IMG/VR virus record: IMGVR_UViG_3300042900_001023
Span: 1-22,568 of that record
Source: a virus
Reading direction: 5' to 3' (one strand)
DNA: 22,568 bases
A program made the position numbers and the translations under genes. Below are positions 7,299 through 14,298 of this stretch, one piece after another. The first letter of the stretch is position 1. Every line of letters starts with the position of its first letter. The notes under the pieces are model-generated. The model was not told the origin of the DNA. It did not search any database and saw only the letters and a list, made by a program, of their open reading frames with translations.

Positions 7299-8470
7299 CA
7301 TCCTTGTCTGACAAGTTATCAGAAGTAGAAACATCCGCAAATAAAACAAAAAATCTTGGTGCAATTGCGGAACTTCTGGCTTCAAAAAACATTGACATCA
7401 ATGAAATTGGGGATATCAAGCGTATTTCTATTTACCAATCAATGTTGAAAGACGAAAACGGCGAACCACAAATTGTTGACCTTGCCGCAATCCAAATTTC
7501 ACCTAAATGGGAATCCGGTCCAGAATGGCCTGTAGTTCAACGTGGACCAGAAATTAAACTACCCAAAAACACTTCTGCACCCAAAAAGGCTGAAACATTT
7601 AAAACATGCGTTGTAGTACCGGACATTCAATTTGGTTATTTCAGAAATCGTGACGGCCAACTTGAACCGACACATGACGAAGACGCAATCAGTGTTGCCC
7701 TAAACGTCATCAAGCACCTAAAACCAGAACTTATCGTTTGTGTTGGCGACAACCTTGACCTGCCAGAGATGGGCAAATATGTAACCTATCCAAGTTACGC
7801 CCTAACAACTCAAGCAACAATTGACAGAGCAACAACTTTCTGTGCAGAGATGCGTCACGCTTCACCGGATGCACAAATTGTTTGGCTAGCAGGCAACCAC
7901 GAAGAGCGCATGCCAAAATATCTTGTACAAAATGCTGGTGCAGCATACGGCTTACGGAAAGGCAATATCCCCGAATCATGGCCGGTCCTCAGTGTTCCTT
8001 ATCTTTGCAGAATGGAAGATTTTGGCGTTGAATACCGCCCAGGATACCCTGCTTCAGATATCTGGGTAAATAAAAAACTGCGAATTATCCACGGTGACCG
8101 TGTGAAGAGCGGTGGCTCAACTGCCCACGTATACCTCAACGCTGAAAAAAGCAGTGTTATTTATGGTCACATTCATCGTGTTGAAATGGCTTTCAAAACT
8201 CGCGAAGATTGGGACGGCCCAAGAACCATTATGGCAGCATCACCAGGATGCCTAGCACGAATCGATGGTGCCATTCCGAGCACACGAGGTGGAGTTGACC
8301 TCGATGGTCGTCCGCTTGTTCGTCATGAAAACTGGCAACAGGGTCTTGGCGTAGTGATGTATGAAGATGATGGCGAACATAAGTTCTCATATGAATGCAT
8401 GGCCATTTATTCAGGTTGGGGAATGTTTAGAGGAAAAGAATTTATTTCAAATTACGCGGCTGGAAAATGA
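7295..8470 (+). CDS. Calcineurin-like metallophosphoesterase
   Basis: A 391-residue enzyme with the motifs of the dimetal phosphoesterase superfamily in order: PDIQ (110-112), GDNLD (151-155), GNHEER (200-205), HGD (266-268) and GHIHR (291-295). The first motif has Gln112 where most members have His (DxH). The first 100 residues look like a separate helical/linker part. Substrate is unknown; phage members may act on nucleic acid ends or nucleotides. It starts in an ATGA overlap with the HTH gene and ends one base before the Ntn-hydrolase ATG, so all four genes of the operon are likely made together. Confidence 0.9.
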   Translation: MTSLSDKLSEVETSANKTKNLGAIAELLASKNIDINEIGDIKRISIYQSMLKDENGEPQIVDLAAIQISPKWESGPEWPVVQRGPEIKLPKNTSAPKKAETFKTCVVVPDIQFGYFRNRDGQLEPTHDEDAISVALNVIKHLKPELIVCVGDNLDLPEMGKYVTYPSYALTTQATIDRATTFCAEMRHASPDAQIVWLAGNHEERMPKYLVQNAGAAYGLRKGNIPESWPVLSVPYLCRMEDFGVEYRPGYPASDIWVNKKLRIIHGDRVKSGGSTAHVYLNAEKSSVIYGHIHRVEMAFKTREDWDGPRTIMAASPGCLARIDGAIPSTRGGVDLDGRPLVRHENWQQGLGVVMYEDDGEHKFSYECMAIYSGWGMFRGKEFISNYAAGK

Positions 8471-8471
8471 A

Positions 8472-9104
8472 ATGACAACAATTGTCGGAATACAAGGAGA
8501 TGGTTTTACCATTCTTTGTTCTGATAGTCGGATTTCTACGGTTGACGATGATGGATATGTCTCATATGTGCAAACGTTAAGTCCATCTATGAGCAAAATA
8601 GCGCAAGTGGGACCATATTTAATTGGTATTGCCGGCGATCTACGTGCCATCAACTTAATCAACTATGCATTTCAACCTCCGATTCCTCCGGCAGCGATGA
8701 AAGGGAGAAAACTAGATGAATTCATTACTCTCAAATTCGTTTCAGCGTTAAGAGAGTGTTTTGATTCAAACGGATACTCTCCACCACCCAAGGAGTCGTC
8801 AGATCATGTGGCGCAACAAGGTTCATCTATCATTATCTCAGTAAATAGAATGATTTATCAAATTGATAATGATTATGCGTGGACCACAGATGCTTCCGGC
8901 TTATATGCAATTGGAACGGGGACGTACTATGCCCTCGGTGCGCTTAATATTTTGTGCCCAAAGATGCCTACTTTAACGCAAGCAAAGCGTCATGTTTTGA
9001 AAGCACTATCTACAGCATCAAAATATGATCCTCATACAGGACACCCATATAAAACATATGTACAAGATTCTACATCTATTAAAGTAAGGAAGGCTATTCA
9101 GTGA
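8472..9104 (+). CDS. Proteasome-beta/HslV-like Ntn hydrolase
   Basis: A 210-residue protein starting MTTIVGIQGDGFTILCSDSR. Removing Met exposes Thr as nucleophile, and the family residues follow at matching spacing: Asp17 (in SDSR), a Lys at about 41 (SKIAQVG), a Gly-rich GIAGD turn and an IGTGTYYALGA motif (147-157) equivalent to GSGxxxAxGA. The start at 8472 is chosen because it leaves Thr at position 2; a longer reading frame would bury it. By family knowledge it is a self-activated threonine peptidase fold; substrate and assembly are unknown. Its stop overlaps the WhiB GTG (GTGA), so translation is coupled. It could instead be a non-proteasomal Ntn amidohydrolase. Confidence 0.85.
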   Translation: MTTIVGIQGDGFTILCSDSRISTVDDDGYVSYVQTLSPSMSKIAQVGPYLIGIAGDLRAINLINYAFQPPIPPAAMKGRKLDEFITLKFVSALRECFDSNGYSPPPKESSDHVAQQGSSIIISVNRMIYQIDNDYAWTTDASGLYAIGTGTYYALGALNILCPKMPTLTQAKRHVLKALSTASKYDPHTGHPYKTYVQDSTSIKVRKAIQ

Positions 9105-9415
9105 GTTTAGAAGATAGTATTGGTAATATCATAAATAATGGTAAGCAAAGTTGGATGAACGATGCTTCCTGTAAAGGCAAAACTTATATCATGTTCCCTA
9201 AAGAACATAAAGATATTACATACATTGTTGATGCTCGCGCTTTATGTGCGGAATGCCCTGTGCAACCACAATGCCTTGAGTATGCACTTGAGTTCCCGGC
9301 AGCAGATATGCATGGTGTTTGGGCTGGATTGACGAGCAGACAGTTGGCGGCAGAACAAAGACGAAGGGGAGTTAGGCCAACCCGACCTACGTTAGCCCAA
9401 ATGTGGGGAGATTAG
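9101..9415 (+). CDS. whiB: WhiB-family transcription factor
   Basis: A 104-residue protein with the four Cys of the WhiB iron-sulfur cluster (Cys24, Cys49, Cys52, Cys58; the last three in CAECPVQPQC), the G(V/I)W-type turn GVWAGLTSRQ (from 72) and a basic C-terminal tail (QRRRGVRPTRP) that binds DNA. WhiB proteins are confined to Actinobacteria and their phages, and usually act through the primary sigma factor. Phage copies may turn host promoters off or phage promoters on. It starts with GTG in a 4-bp overlap with the Ntn hydrolase and ends the operon. Confidence 0.95.
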   Translation: MSLEDSIGNIINNGKQSWMNDASCKGKTYIMFPKEHKDITYIVDARALCAECPVQPQCLEYALEFPAADMHGVWAGLTSRQLAAEQRRRGVRPTRPTLAQMWGD

Positions 9416-9421
9416 CCAAAA

Positions 9422-9440
9422 GTATATCAATCTGATATAC
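9422..9440 (-). terminator. AT-rich hairpin between convergent genes
   Basis: GTATATCA-ATC-TGATATAC is a perfect 8-bp stem with a 3-nt loop. It spans the stop codon of the 9427 gene, and on the - strand TTTT follows the stem. It may end the - strand operon, though the stem is weak. Confidence 0.4.
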
Positions 9441-9801
9441 AAAGAGCCAAATCAACATCAACGTCAGTAATATTGTTAGACAATTCATACAGTTTTTCGC
9501 TTCCAACAAGATTTAAAGAACTGCAACCAACACTTGAGCACTTCTCTAAAAGTTGATTTAACGCAATTTCGTGATCCATTGTGTCTGGAATAGCAAAAAT
9601 CCAAATATTGTCAAAACTAATATCAATAACTTCATCCCTGATGTGACGAGCCATCCCCATAACATTCAAAACTTGAGTAATATCAGGCCAAAATTTAGAC
9701 ATTTCTTCACCAATGTCCCAAATTTTGCCCATTGGACTCACAAAAAAAGCAAATCCGTCTGCTTTACGTTGAAAAACTGTTCCTTCAAACTTTGAAATCA
9801 C
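9427..9801 (-). CDS. Hypothetical protein, last gene of the replication operon
   Basis: A 124-residue protein of unknown family. It contains aromatic beta segments (FEGTVFQRKADGFAFFVSPMG, DNIWIFAIPD) and an acidic tail (DVDVDLALCISD). The start is GTG at 9801 with GAGGA five bases upstream, overlapping the preceding stop as GTGA. Being tightly coupled to the gene before it suggests a shared role. Confidence 0.75.
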   Translation of the reverse strand: MISKFEGTVFQRKADGFAFFVSPMGKIWDIGEEMSKFWPDITQVLNVMGMARHIRDEVIDISFDNIWIFAIPDTMDHEIALNQLLEKCSSVGCSSLNLVGSEKLYELSNNITDVDVDLALCISD

Positions 9802-10157
9802 GAAATCCTCACATTACAAGTCTCACAAAATTCCATATCTTGGAATTCTACAATTTTCATTTCACATTCCTTCTTACCACACGGCATCAAAACATCTTTA
9901 CCTTCAAGATAAGCCCTCAAATGCTCCATAGGGTCCGCTAAAGCAAACTGCGACTCCCCTGGGACAGGAACTCCACGCTCTGAACGCATATGTTCCCAAA
10001 CACAATACAAAACATACTCACTCAACATCATTTTATTCCGATTAGCAGCGTCAATAATCTGATTTTTTAAAGAACCGTCAACACGCAAAGCAATATTGTA
10101 TAAACGGTCCTTATATTTAGCCTTCCTGGCTGCTTTAGGCGCTATTTTTTTGTTCAT
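9798..10157 (-). CDS. Ribbon-helix-helix protein with Cys-rich tail
   Basis: A 119-residue protein. Residues about 19-58 (LYNIALRVDGSLKNQI...LSEYVLYCVWEHM) form the strand-helix-helix pattern of Arc/MetJ-type DNA-binding domains, preceded by a basic arm. The tail (about 90-116) has CGKKEC and CETC, a possible zinc ribbon. GCAGGA precedes the ATG, and the gene overlaps the nuclease gene by 23 bp. It is probably a transcriptional repressor or nucleoid-type DNA binder of the operon. Confidence 0.8.
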   Translation of the reverse strand: MNKKIAPKAARKAKYKDRLYNIALRVDGSLKNQIIDAANRNKMMLSEYVLYCVWEHMRSERGVPVPGESQFALADPMEHLRAYLEGKDVLMPCGKKECEMKIVEFQDMEFCETCNVRIS

Positions 10158-10662
10158 GTTTTTCCTGCCGAACGTTTAGCCAGTCAACAAATTCAGACCA
10201 AGGCTTCAAATGCTTTTTATTGACTGAAAGAAAGGTATCCTCTATCTTTCGAACGTTATCAAATCTTCGTGTTGTTGTCCATGTAGGCATACTAGAAATC
10301 GGGATAACTAGCAACGAGCCAGTTTCTTGACTCACCAAAACTACAGCCAATGGAAGAGGGTCTTTTAGTTTCCACCCGAATTCCGTATCAACAAAAGCAG
10401 TACTTTTAGGGTAACTGCTCGGTTTTTCACTAAAGTTGAGTCGTCGTGACTTAACTTCTATATTTCCAGACATGTTTTGAAACACAACATCTTTTTCTGT
10501 AGCAAAAGAAAGACGTTCTTTTTCGGTTTTTCTAATACTCATTGGTGTGGCCTCACATTTGATGCCCTCAGAGTTCAGTATTTCAGCAACGTACTCTGTC
10601 CACTTGTGCCCAATTTTTAATTCTTGAACAAAAAGTTCTTGACTATACCCTAAATCCTTCAT
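10135..10662 (-). CDS. PD-(D/E)XK-type nuclease
   Basis: A 175-residue protein with the nuclease core in order: helix with Glu23 (GHKWTEYVAEIL), Asp58 (EKDVVF), then a strand with Glu69 and Lys71 (NIEVKSR). This matches the PD-(D/E)XK fold seen in Holliday-junction resolvases, restriction enzymes and phage end-processing nucleases. It carries no clear DNA-binding domain of its own and lies between two ribbon-helix-helix genes. Location in the replication operon suggests work on replication or recombination intermediates, but a restriction-like or host-DNA-degrading role is also possible. Confidence 0.75.
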   Translation of the reverse strand: MKDLGYSQELFVQELKIGHKWTEYVAEILNSEGIKCEATPMSIRKTEKERLSFATEKDVVFQNMSGNIEVKSRRLNFSEKPSSYPKSTAFVDTEFGWKLKDPLPLAVVLVSQETGSLLVIPISSMPTWTTTRRFDNVRKIEDTFLSVNKKHLKPWSEFVDWLNVRQEKHEQKNSA

Positions 10663-10829
10663 TTTCCTACGTCTCTCAACACCAACAACTCCACATACTC
10701 CCTAATACTCAACCCATACCCCTCAGCCTGCGCCAACACCAACCTCTTAAAATCAGCAGACACCTTCAACGACAAAGACGCACGATCCCCAACCGGAACA
10801 ACCGGAGGCCTACCCGTCAACCGCTTCAT
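10659..10829 (-). CDS. 56-aa ribbon-helix-helix protein
   Basis: A 56-residue protein, bounded by ATGA overlaps at both ends, which supports it as real. After a basic, Pro-rich arm (KRLTGRPPVVPVG) comes the pattern ASLSLKVSADFKRLVLAQAEGYGLSIREYVELLVL, the strand and two helices of a ribbon-helix-helix domain, as in antitoxins and Arc. No toxin partner is evident; the neighbour is the nuclease gene. Confidence 0.8.
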   Translation of the reverse strand: MKRLTGRPPVVPVGDRASLSLKVSADFKRLVLAQAEGYGLSIREYVELLVLRDVGK

Positions 10830-11290
10830 ACACCCACCCTCAACAACTCAACCAATCGCGCCTCACAAACATCACGATACACCTCCAAAAAATACTCCCG
10901 ATCACCATTAGTCGTCAAACCAAACACAACATCTCCCAACTTCTGAATCGTTTCCACCACCGTCACAGCAAGCACCGGACGCTCCACACCAGAATTCAAA
11001 GCAACCCGCAACCCCTGCAACTGACCCCACGCAACAGCAGGAGAAACAACATCACTAATACGATCAGCAAACACATGCCTACGCAACAACCCAGGAGTCG
11101 GCATCACCTTAGACACCGTCGCCAACTCAACAAACTTCACACGCAACAACTCAACATCCACATCCCCCAACACATCAAACCAAGCACGAACAACATTACG
11201 CCGATCACCCTCAAACAACTCACGATTAAACATCGCAAAACAAACCGACACAAACTGCTCAAACTCCTTCGACACATCACGAACCCTCAC
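10826..11290 (-). CDS. Helicase-loader-like protein (G39P type)
   Basis: A 154-residue helical protein. The pattern of an N-terminal helix bundle, VVRAWFDVLGDVDVELL, then VSKVMPTPGLLRR and a C-terminal helix EYFLEVYRDVCEARL resembles the G39P family of phage helicase loaders, in which the PTPGxLR turn is typical. It probably helps load a replicative helicase encoded elsewhere. Two GTG codons (11293, 11290) are possible starts; 11290 gives the GTGA overlap used elsewhere in this operon. The gene carries one copy of the 15-bp repeat (10951-10965). Third codon positions are strongly G/T. Confidence 0.72.
   Translation of the reverse strand: MRVRDVSKEFEQFVSVCFAMFNRELFEGDRRNVVRAWFDVLGDVDVELLRVKFVELATVSKVMPTPGLLRRHVFADRISDVVSPAVAWGQLQGLRVALNSGVERPVLAVTVVETIQKLGDVVFGLTTNGDREYFLEVYRDVCEARLVELLRVGV
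10951..10965 (-). repeat. 15-bp dispersed repeat, copy 1
   Basis: TTTCCACCACCGTCA on + (TGACGGTGGTGGAAA on -). It lies inside the helicase-loader-like gene and is read there as VTVVE. Confidence 0.8.
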
Positions 11291-11706
11291 CACGGCTCAT
11301 CACCATCCACCAAATACCCCAAAAACCGCTCAACATTATCATGCGAACGAAAAATCAAATCCAAACTGTCATACCGACGCCCACGCTTATTCCGCCCCAT
11401 ATGAAAATCCGACTTCGAACAACCATCAATCGCACGCCGGCACACCTCCATACCAAAATCACTAATCGCAGCCGCAACACGATCACGACCCTTAACATCC
11501 AGACGCGCAGGGTTCTTCCGATTCGGTCGCATCACATGACACCAGTAGTCGTAGATTTCTTGAATGGCGCTTTCCGCCACCGTAGAACCTTTGACTGTCT
11601 GTTCTACCGTTGCTTTTGAAGGTCCGCGAACTTTCTTCTTCTTCTTCTCTGGTTTTTGAAATTCAAAAAATTCGTTTTCCATAGTATTTAATATATTAAC
11701 GTTCAA
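11287..11706 (-). CDS. Phage replication-initiator-like protein
   Basis: A 139-residue protein. After a Lys-rich N-terminal arm (PEKKKKKVRG), the domain from about residue 48 (IQEIYDYWCHVMRP..., RRAIDGCSKSDFHMG, YDSLDLIFRSHDNVERFL) is the helical module found at the C-terminus of many phage replication proteins, usually next to a helicase loader as here. It should recognise the replication origin or help load helicase. TTG at 11706 is chosen because AAAGGAAG precedes it by 5 bp; the ATG eight codons later has no ribosome site. It is the first gene of the six-gene operon. Confidence 0.78.
   Translation of the reverse strand: MNVNILNTMENEFFEFQKPEKKKKKVRGPSKATVEQTVKGSTVAESAIQEIYDYWCHVMRPNRKNPARLDVKGRDRVAAAISDFGMEVCRRAIDGCSKSDFHMGRNKRGRRYDSLDLIFRSHDNVERFLGYLVDGDEPW
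11570..11584 (-). repeat. Degenerate copy of the 15-bp repeat
   Basis: TTTCCGCCACCGTAG matches the repeat at 12 of 15 positions and keeps the flanking GC. It is coding (STVAES) and could be chance. Confidence 0.4.
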
Positions 11707-11733
11707 AGTGTCTTCCTTTCTTTACTTTGCTTG

Positions 11734-11743
11734 ACCGATCGGT
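11734..11743. promoter_or_regulatory. Palindrome ACCGATCGGT, operator candidate
   Basis: A perfect 10-bp palindrome 28 bp before the TTG of the replication operon, well placed for a repressor such as one of the two ribbon-helix-helix proteins. Confidence 0.35.
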
Positions 11744-12139
11744 ACGCGTATAGATTCTTCTCTCAAAAGGTGTTTTATTTGTGAGTTAATAAAGAATCAT
11801 TACAAGCAATGACTTTAGTTTCTCAATAGTTGAAAACTAGTAAGAGAAGAAAACCCCTTTGGAGGGGGTCCGGGGGAACCTTTAGAAAAGGTCTCTCCGT
11901 CTCAAGTGCACCACTAATAGCACTTTGCGCAGGTGACGCAAGTGTTATCACAGTTCCGACCGGTCGACCGTAGTTGTTGTCGGGCAACGTATCACGCGTT
12001 GTGGCGCGCGTGCAAGCACCGATGGGATATTTCTTTAAATATTTGAAAGATTTGTTTACATGCACGTGTTTTGTGGTTGTGCTAGGTTGATTTTTAGCCG
12101 GAGAAGTTCCCCTTTCCTTCGATGGCCACTAGGGTTGAT

Positions 12140-12198
12140 GCCTCAGGGGGTGGATGCAGGTGATGCCTCCTGAGGCTCCCCACCCGGGCGGGGGTTTT
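12140..12198 (+). terminator. Double hairpin followed by TTTT
   Basis: GCCTCAGG (12140-12147) pairs with CCTGAGGC (12169-12176), and CCCCACCCGGGCGGGG follows with TTTT at 12195-12198. No + strand gene lies close upstream, so it may be structured non-coding sequence rather than a working terminator. Confidence 0.3.
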
Positions 12199-12339
12199 CC
12201 GAAAAGTAGTTTCTTTTACCAGGTGTGCTGGACGGCTAAAAAAGCAATTTTTTTTTTGGGGGTGGTGTGCTCCCCTTACATATTGGATAGATTTATCTAA
12301 ACAGAGGAACGTGTTTATATATTTTTGACCCCTAGTGGA

Positions 12340-12870
12340 TCAGAACACCCATTCCTTTTCGTGGTGAGGGCCGCTTTCCACCACCGTCACTTGTAGCGCG
12401 TGTAAGGGCACAACATCAAACAAAAAAGAACCCTCTTCCCACATCGCACCAACAATTGAATACCCAACAACGTCTAGGATATTGTCCTCGATTGATTCAT
12501 GATTGGGGGTCCGGCCCGAAGACATCAAGTTTTCGAGACGTGCAATCTTGTCATGCATACGCACCAGGAGACCCAAACGACCGAATCGAGCAATATTGTG
12601 ATGCCCGTAGTCGCACTGTTTGCGGATCACCGTGTCTAAAACGTGCTGGGCAGCACTCGGACCTTCGAAATAGCCGTGGCGCCGGCCTAACTGCAACGCA
12701 ATCTTCCCTAAAGCAACGAATTCTTCGCTCTGGCAGCCTTCTAAACGTTCTGAGGTGTTCGAGTCGACAAAGTGATCCAGAAGGAACCTGAGGCCTTCCA
12801 GGGTGCCGGATGGTTGATCACCGTTAAAGATTCTTTCGGTGACTTCGGCTGCGGCAGTGTTCCAGTTCAT
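12340..12870 (-). CDS. DUF1599/Nmad1-like nucleotide-modification-associated protein
   Basis: A 176-residue protein. The central part (KQCDYGHHNIARFGRLGLLVRMHDKIARLENL, then ESIEDNILDVVGYSIVGAM) matches the DUF1599/Nmad1 pattern of conserved YGHxNI, HDKIARL and DxxGY. Such proteins often accompany phage DNA-base or nucleotide modification genes. The ATG at 12870 is chosen: it makes an ATGA overlap with the preceding gene and has CGGAGA upstream, whereas a longer frame to 12963 would lie inside the neighbour. Its C-terminus holds repeat copy 2. No thymidylate-synthase-like partner lies in this window. Confidence 0.78.
   Translation of the reverse strand: MNWNTAAAEVTERIFNGDQPSGTLEGLRFLLDHFVDSNTSERLEGCQSEEFVALGKIALQLGRRHGYFEGPSAAQHVLDTVIRKQCDYGHHNIARFGRLGLLVRMHDKIARLENLMSSGRTPNHESIEDNILDVVGYSIVGAMWEEGSFLFDVVPLHALQVTVVESGPHHEKEWVF
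12375..12389 (-). repeat. 15-bp dispersed repeat, copy 2
   Basis: TTTCCACCACCGTCA on +, within the end of the DUF1599-like gene (read as VTVVES). Followed on + by a GTAAGGGC tract shared with copy 4. Confidence 0.85.
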
Positions 12871-13289
12871 AAATCTCCGAGTTGGTCGACCAGGTTCTCT
12901 GGCGGGTTCTGATCGTAAATGTACGCGATATCTTTCGCCAGTGTCGACATGAACTTTTCCCATTCCTCTTCGCGTTCCTCTTCGGAGTCGAACTCTTCGA
13001 TTAATTCCTGAACCCGATCCTGGATAAATTCATCCGAATAGGCGGCTACGATAATAAAATTCGACACCCCCGGAAACAAAACCGGCCCATCACCACCCAA
13101 ACCAGACCGAGGAACATGCAAACACTTCACCAAACGCCGACCATCCGAACCCAAAAACAAAACATCCGACTCACCCCGGGACTCCCCTAACTCAAAAGAC
13201 ACATCATTCACACACTCAAACAACGCCCCAGGCAAAAAACCATCCAAACCACCCAAAAAATCAAACAAATCCCCAAAATCCTCACCCAT
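12867..13289 (-). CDS. Hypothetical acidic protein coupled to the DUF1599-like gene
   Basis: A 140-residue acidic protein of no known family. It has a Gly/Phe/Leu-rich N-terminus (GEDFGDLFDFLGGLDGFLPG), a mixed beta part (VLFLGSDGRRLVKCLHVP, FIIVAAYSDEFI) and a Glu-rich helix (EEFDSEEEREEEWEKF). ATG at 13289 is chosen because GGAAAGGG lies six bases upstream; this ribosome site is the end of repeat copy 3. The last codon overlaps the next gene as ATGA. Confidence 0.7.
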   Translation of the reverse strand: MGEDFGDLFDFLGGLDGFLPGALFECVNDVSFELGESRGESDVLFLGSDGRRLVKCLHVPRSGLGGDGPVLFPGVSNFIIVAAYSDEFIQDRVQELIEEFDSEEEREEEWEKFMSTLAKDIAYIYDQNPPENLVDQLGDL

Positions 13290-13297
13290 AACAACCC

Positions 13298-13312
13298 TTT
13301 CCACCACCGTCA
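13298..13312 (-). repeat. 15-bp dispersed repeat, copy 3, forming a ribosome site
   Basis: TGACGGTGGTGGAAA on - runs straight into GGG, giving GGAAAGGG before the ATG at 13289. This is the only copy at a translation start. Confidence 0.8.
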
Positions 13313-13404
13313 AACAAAGCACAAACACAAAAAAACATTAAAACCACAAAAAAACTTTACAACACACCCCACACCAACCAAAAACGTCAACTAACATACT
13401 AAAC

Positions 13405-13785
13405 ATGGACAACAACACCAGATTCAACCAATACCACCAAGCACTACAACAATACATCCAACGCGAAGGCAACGCACTCGTCCCCGCAACCCACACCGAA
13501 AAACTCGACGGCCAACAAATCACACTCGGGGCTTGGGTCGGCTACATGCGCCAACGCAACAAAAACGGCAAACTCCCCCAAAACCGTCAACAAACCCTCA
13601 ACAACACACAAGGCTGGACCTGGGGACCACTCAAACCAGGCCCCACAACCAAAACACTCCGCAACACCGACATCCACACACTCCGCCAAACCGGACAATC
13701 ACTCTCCCAAATCGCCGACCAATACAACCTCAGCCGCCAACGCATCCACCAAATCATCAAACGAACCACAACCACACCAAAATGA
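13405..13785 (+). CDS. Helicase-associated-domain protein with C-terminal HTH
   Basis: A 126-residue basic protein. Residues about 3-75 show the helicase-associated (HA) domain pattern: LQQYIQREGNALVP, DGQQITLGAWVGYMRQR, LPQNRQQTLNNTQGWTWG. Residues about 90-120 (DIHTLRQTGQSLSQIADQYNLSRQRIHQIIKR) are a helix-turn-helix like sigma-factor region 4. Free-standing HA domains are common in Actinobacteria and likely bind DNA. No ribosome site precedes the ATG; TAACAT lies seven bases before it, so the mRNA may be leaderless. Codons end almost only in A or C. The 3' end overlaps the next gene as ATGA. Confidence 0.85.
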   Translation: MDNNTRFNQYHQALQQYIQREGNALVPATHTEKLDGQQITLGAWVGYMRQRNKNGKLPQNRQQTLNNTQGWTWGPLKPGPTTKTLRNTDIHTLRQTGQSLSQIADQYNLSRQRIHQIIKRTTTTPK

Positions 13786-13997
13786 AACAAAACAACGAAC
13801 CCACCGCAACAGCCGTCCTCACCGGCTTCATGATCACGGTCTTGCTCACCCAGGCAGCCATCTGGGTCCCCCTCTACGTGCTCCACAAACAAAACATCGT
13901 CGCCAACCACCCCACCTGGCCACAAACAGCACTCATCGCCATCACATGGACACTCACACGCCTCTGGTGGAACAACCTCACCAACAAAAAAGAATAA
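13782..13997 (+). CDS. Small two-TM protein
   Basis: A 71-residue protein with two membrane segments (about 13-33 and 47-63) and a Lys-rich end (LTNKKE). The ATG overlaps the HA-protein stop (ATGA), so the pair is co-translated. No family recognised. It is the last + strand gene before the gene-free region. Confidence 0.72.
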   Translation: MKQNNEPTATAVLTGFMITVLLTQAAIWVPLYVLHKQNIVANHPTWPQTALIAITWTLTRLWWNNLTNKKE

Positions 13998-14149
13998 CCA
14001 CCCCACACCACACTGGATAAATCTAACCGAGACATCGGAACACCAAAAATATAGTACACGCCCGCCCACGGGGAAATCCCCGCACGGAAAAGTTGGGGGC
14101 AGCCCCGTATGTCCTACTCTTTGCGGGTCGCGTGGGGGTACAGGTGTTC

Positions 14150-14166
14150 GTTTGTACAGTACAAAC
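14150..14166. promoter_or_regulatory. 17-bp palindrome, operator candidate
   Basis: GTTTGTACAGTACAAAC: perfect 8-bp arms around one base. A symmetric site this long suggests a dimeric DNA-binding protein. It lies 83 bp before the SOS-box-like cluster. Confidence 0.55.
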
Positions 14167-14248
14167 ATCTACGGGTAAGTCTACGGGTGTTATTGGGCTT
14201 GTAATGGGGGCTGATTTGCGGGACTACCAGCACCTTTGTTTTCGGGGG

Positions 14249-14262
14249 CGAACAGGTGTTCG
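14249..14262. promoter_or_regulatory. SOS-box-like site 1
   Basis: CGAACAGGTGTTCG has the CGAAC-N4-GTTCG form of Gram-positive LexA boxes. Confidence 0.55.
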
Positions 14263-14283
14263 GGGGTCGGCGGGGGGTGGGGG

Positions 14284-14297
14284 CGAACGGGTGTTCG
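14284..14297. promoter_or_regulatory. SOS-box-like site 2
   Basis: CGAACGGGTGTTCG, same form as site 1, 21 bp further on. Confidence 0.55.
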
Positions 14298-14298
14298 G

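Larger units (their letters stand above)
11707..12339. other. Gene-free region with palindromes and hairpins
   Basis: No credible gene: an 80-residue - strand frame (11823-12065) lacks a ribosome site and has ordinary non-coding composition. The region holds the palindrome ACCGATCGGT (11734-11743) just before the replication operon, CGACCGGTCG (11957-11966), hairpins at 11853-11869 (ACCCC/GGGGT) and 11878-11892 (ACCTTT-AGA-AAAGGT), TAGAT-TT-ATCTA (12288-12299), and A/T tracts at 12240-12257. It may carry the promoter and operators of the - strand operon, or a replication origin next to the initiator-like gene. I see no clear consensus promoter. Confidence 0.5.

Noticed and set aside
11075-11619. 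+ strand frames rich in Thr/His/Arg opposite the replication genes
   Set aside because: Shadows caused by the A/C-rich + strand; the - strand genes have domains and coupled starts.
11823-12065. 80-residue - strand frame
   Set aside because: GTG start without ribosome site, and hairpins lie within it; composition not protein-like.
12236-12260. A-tract/T-tract as a + strand terminator
   Set aside because: No + strand gene upstream, and the stem is only A-T pairs.
13444-14168. - strand Gly/Val/Cys-rich frames opposite the HA-domain and 2-TM genes
   Set aside because: Shadows of A/C-rich genes on +; the + frames contain recognisable HA and HTH patterns.
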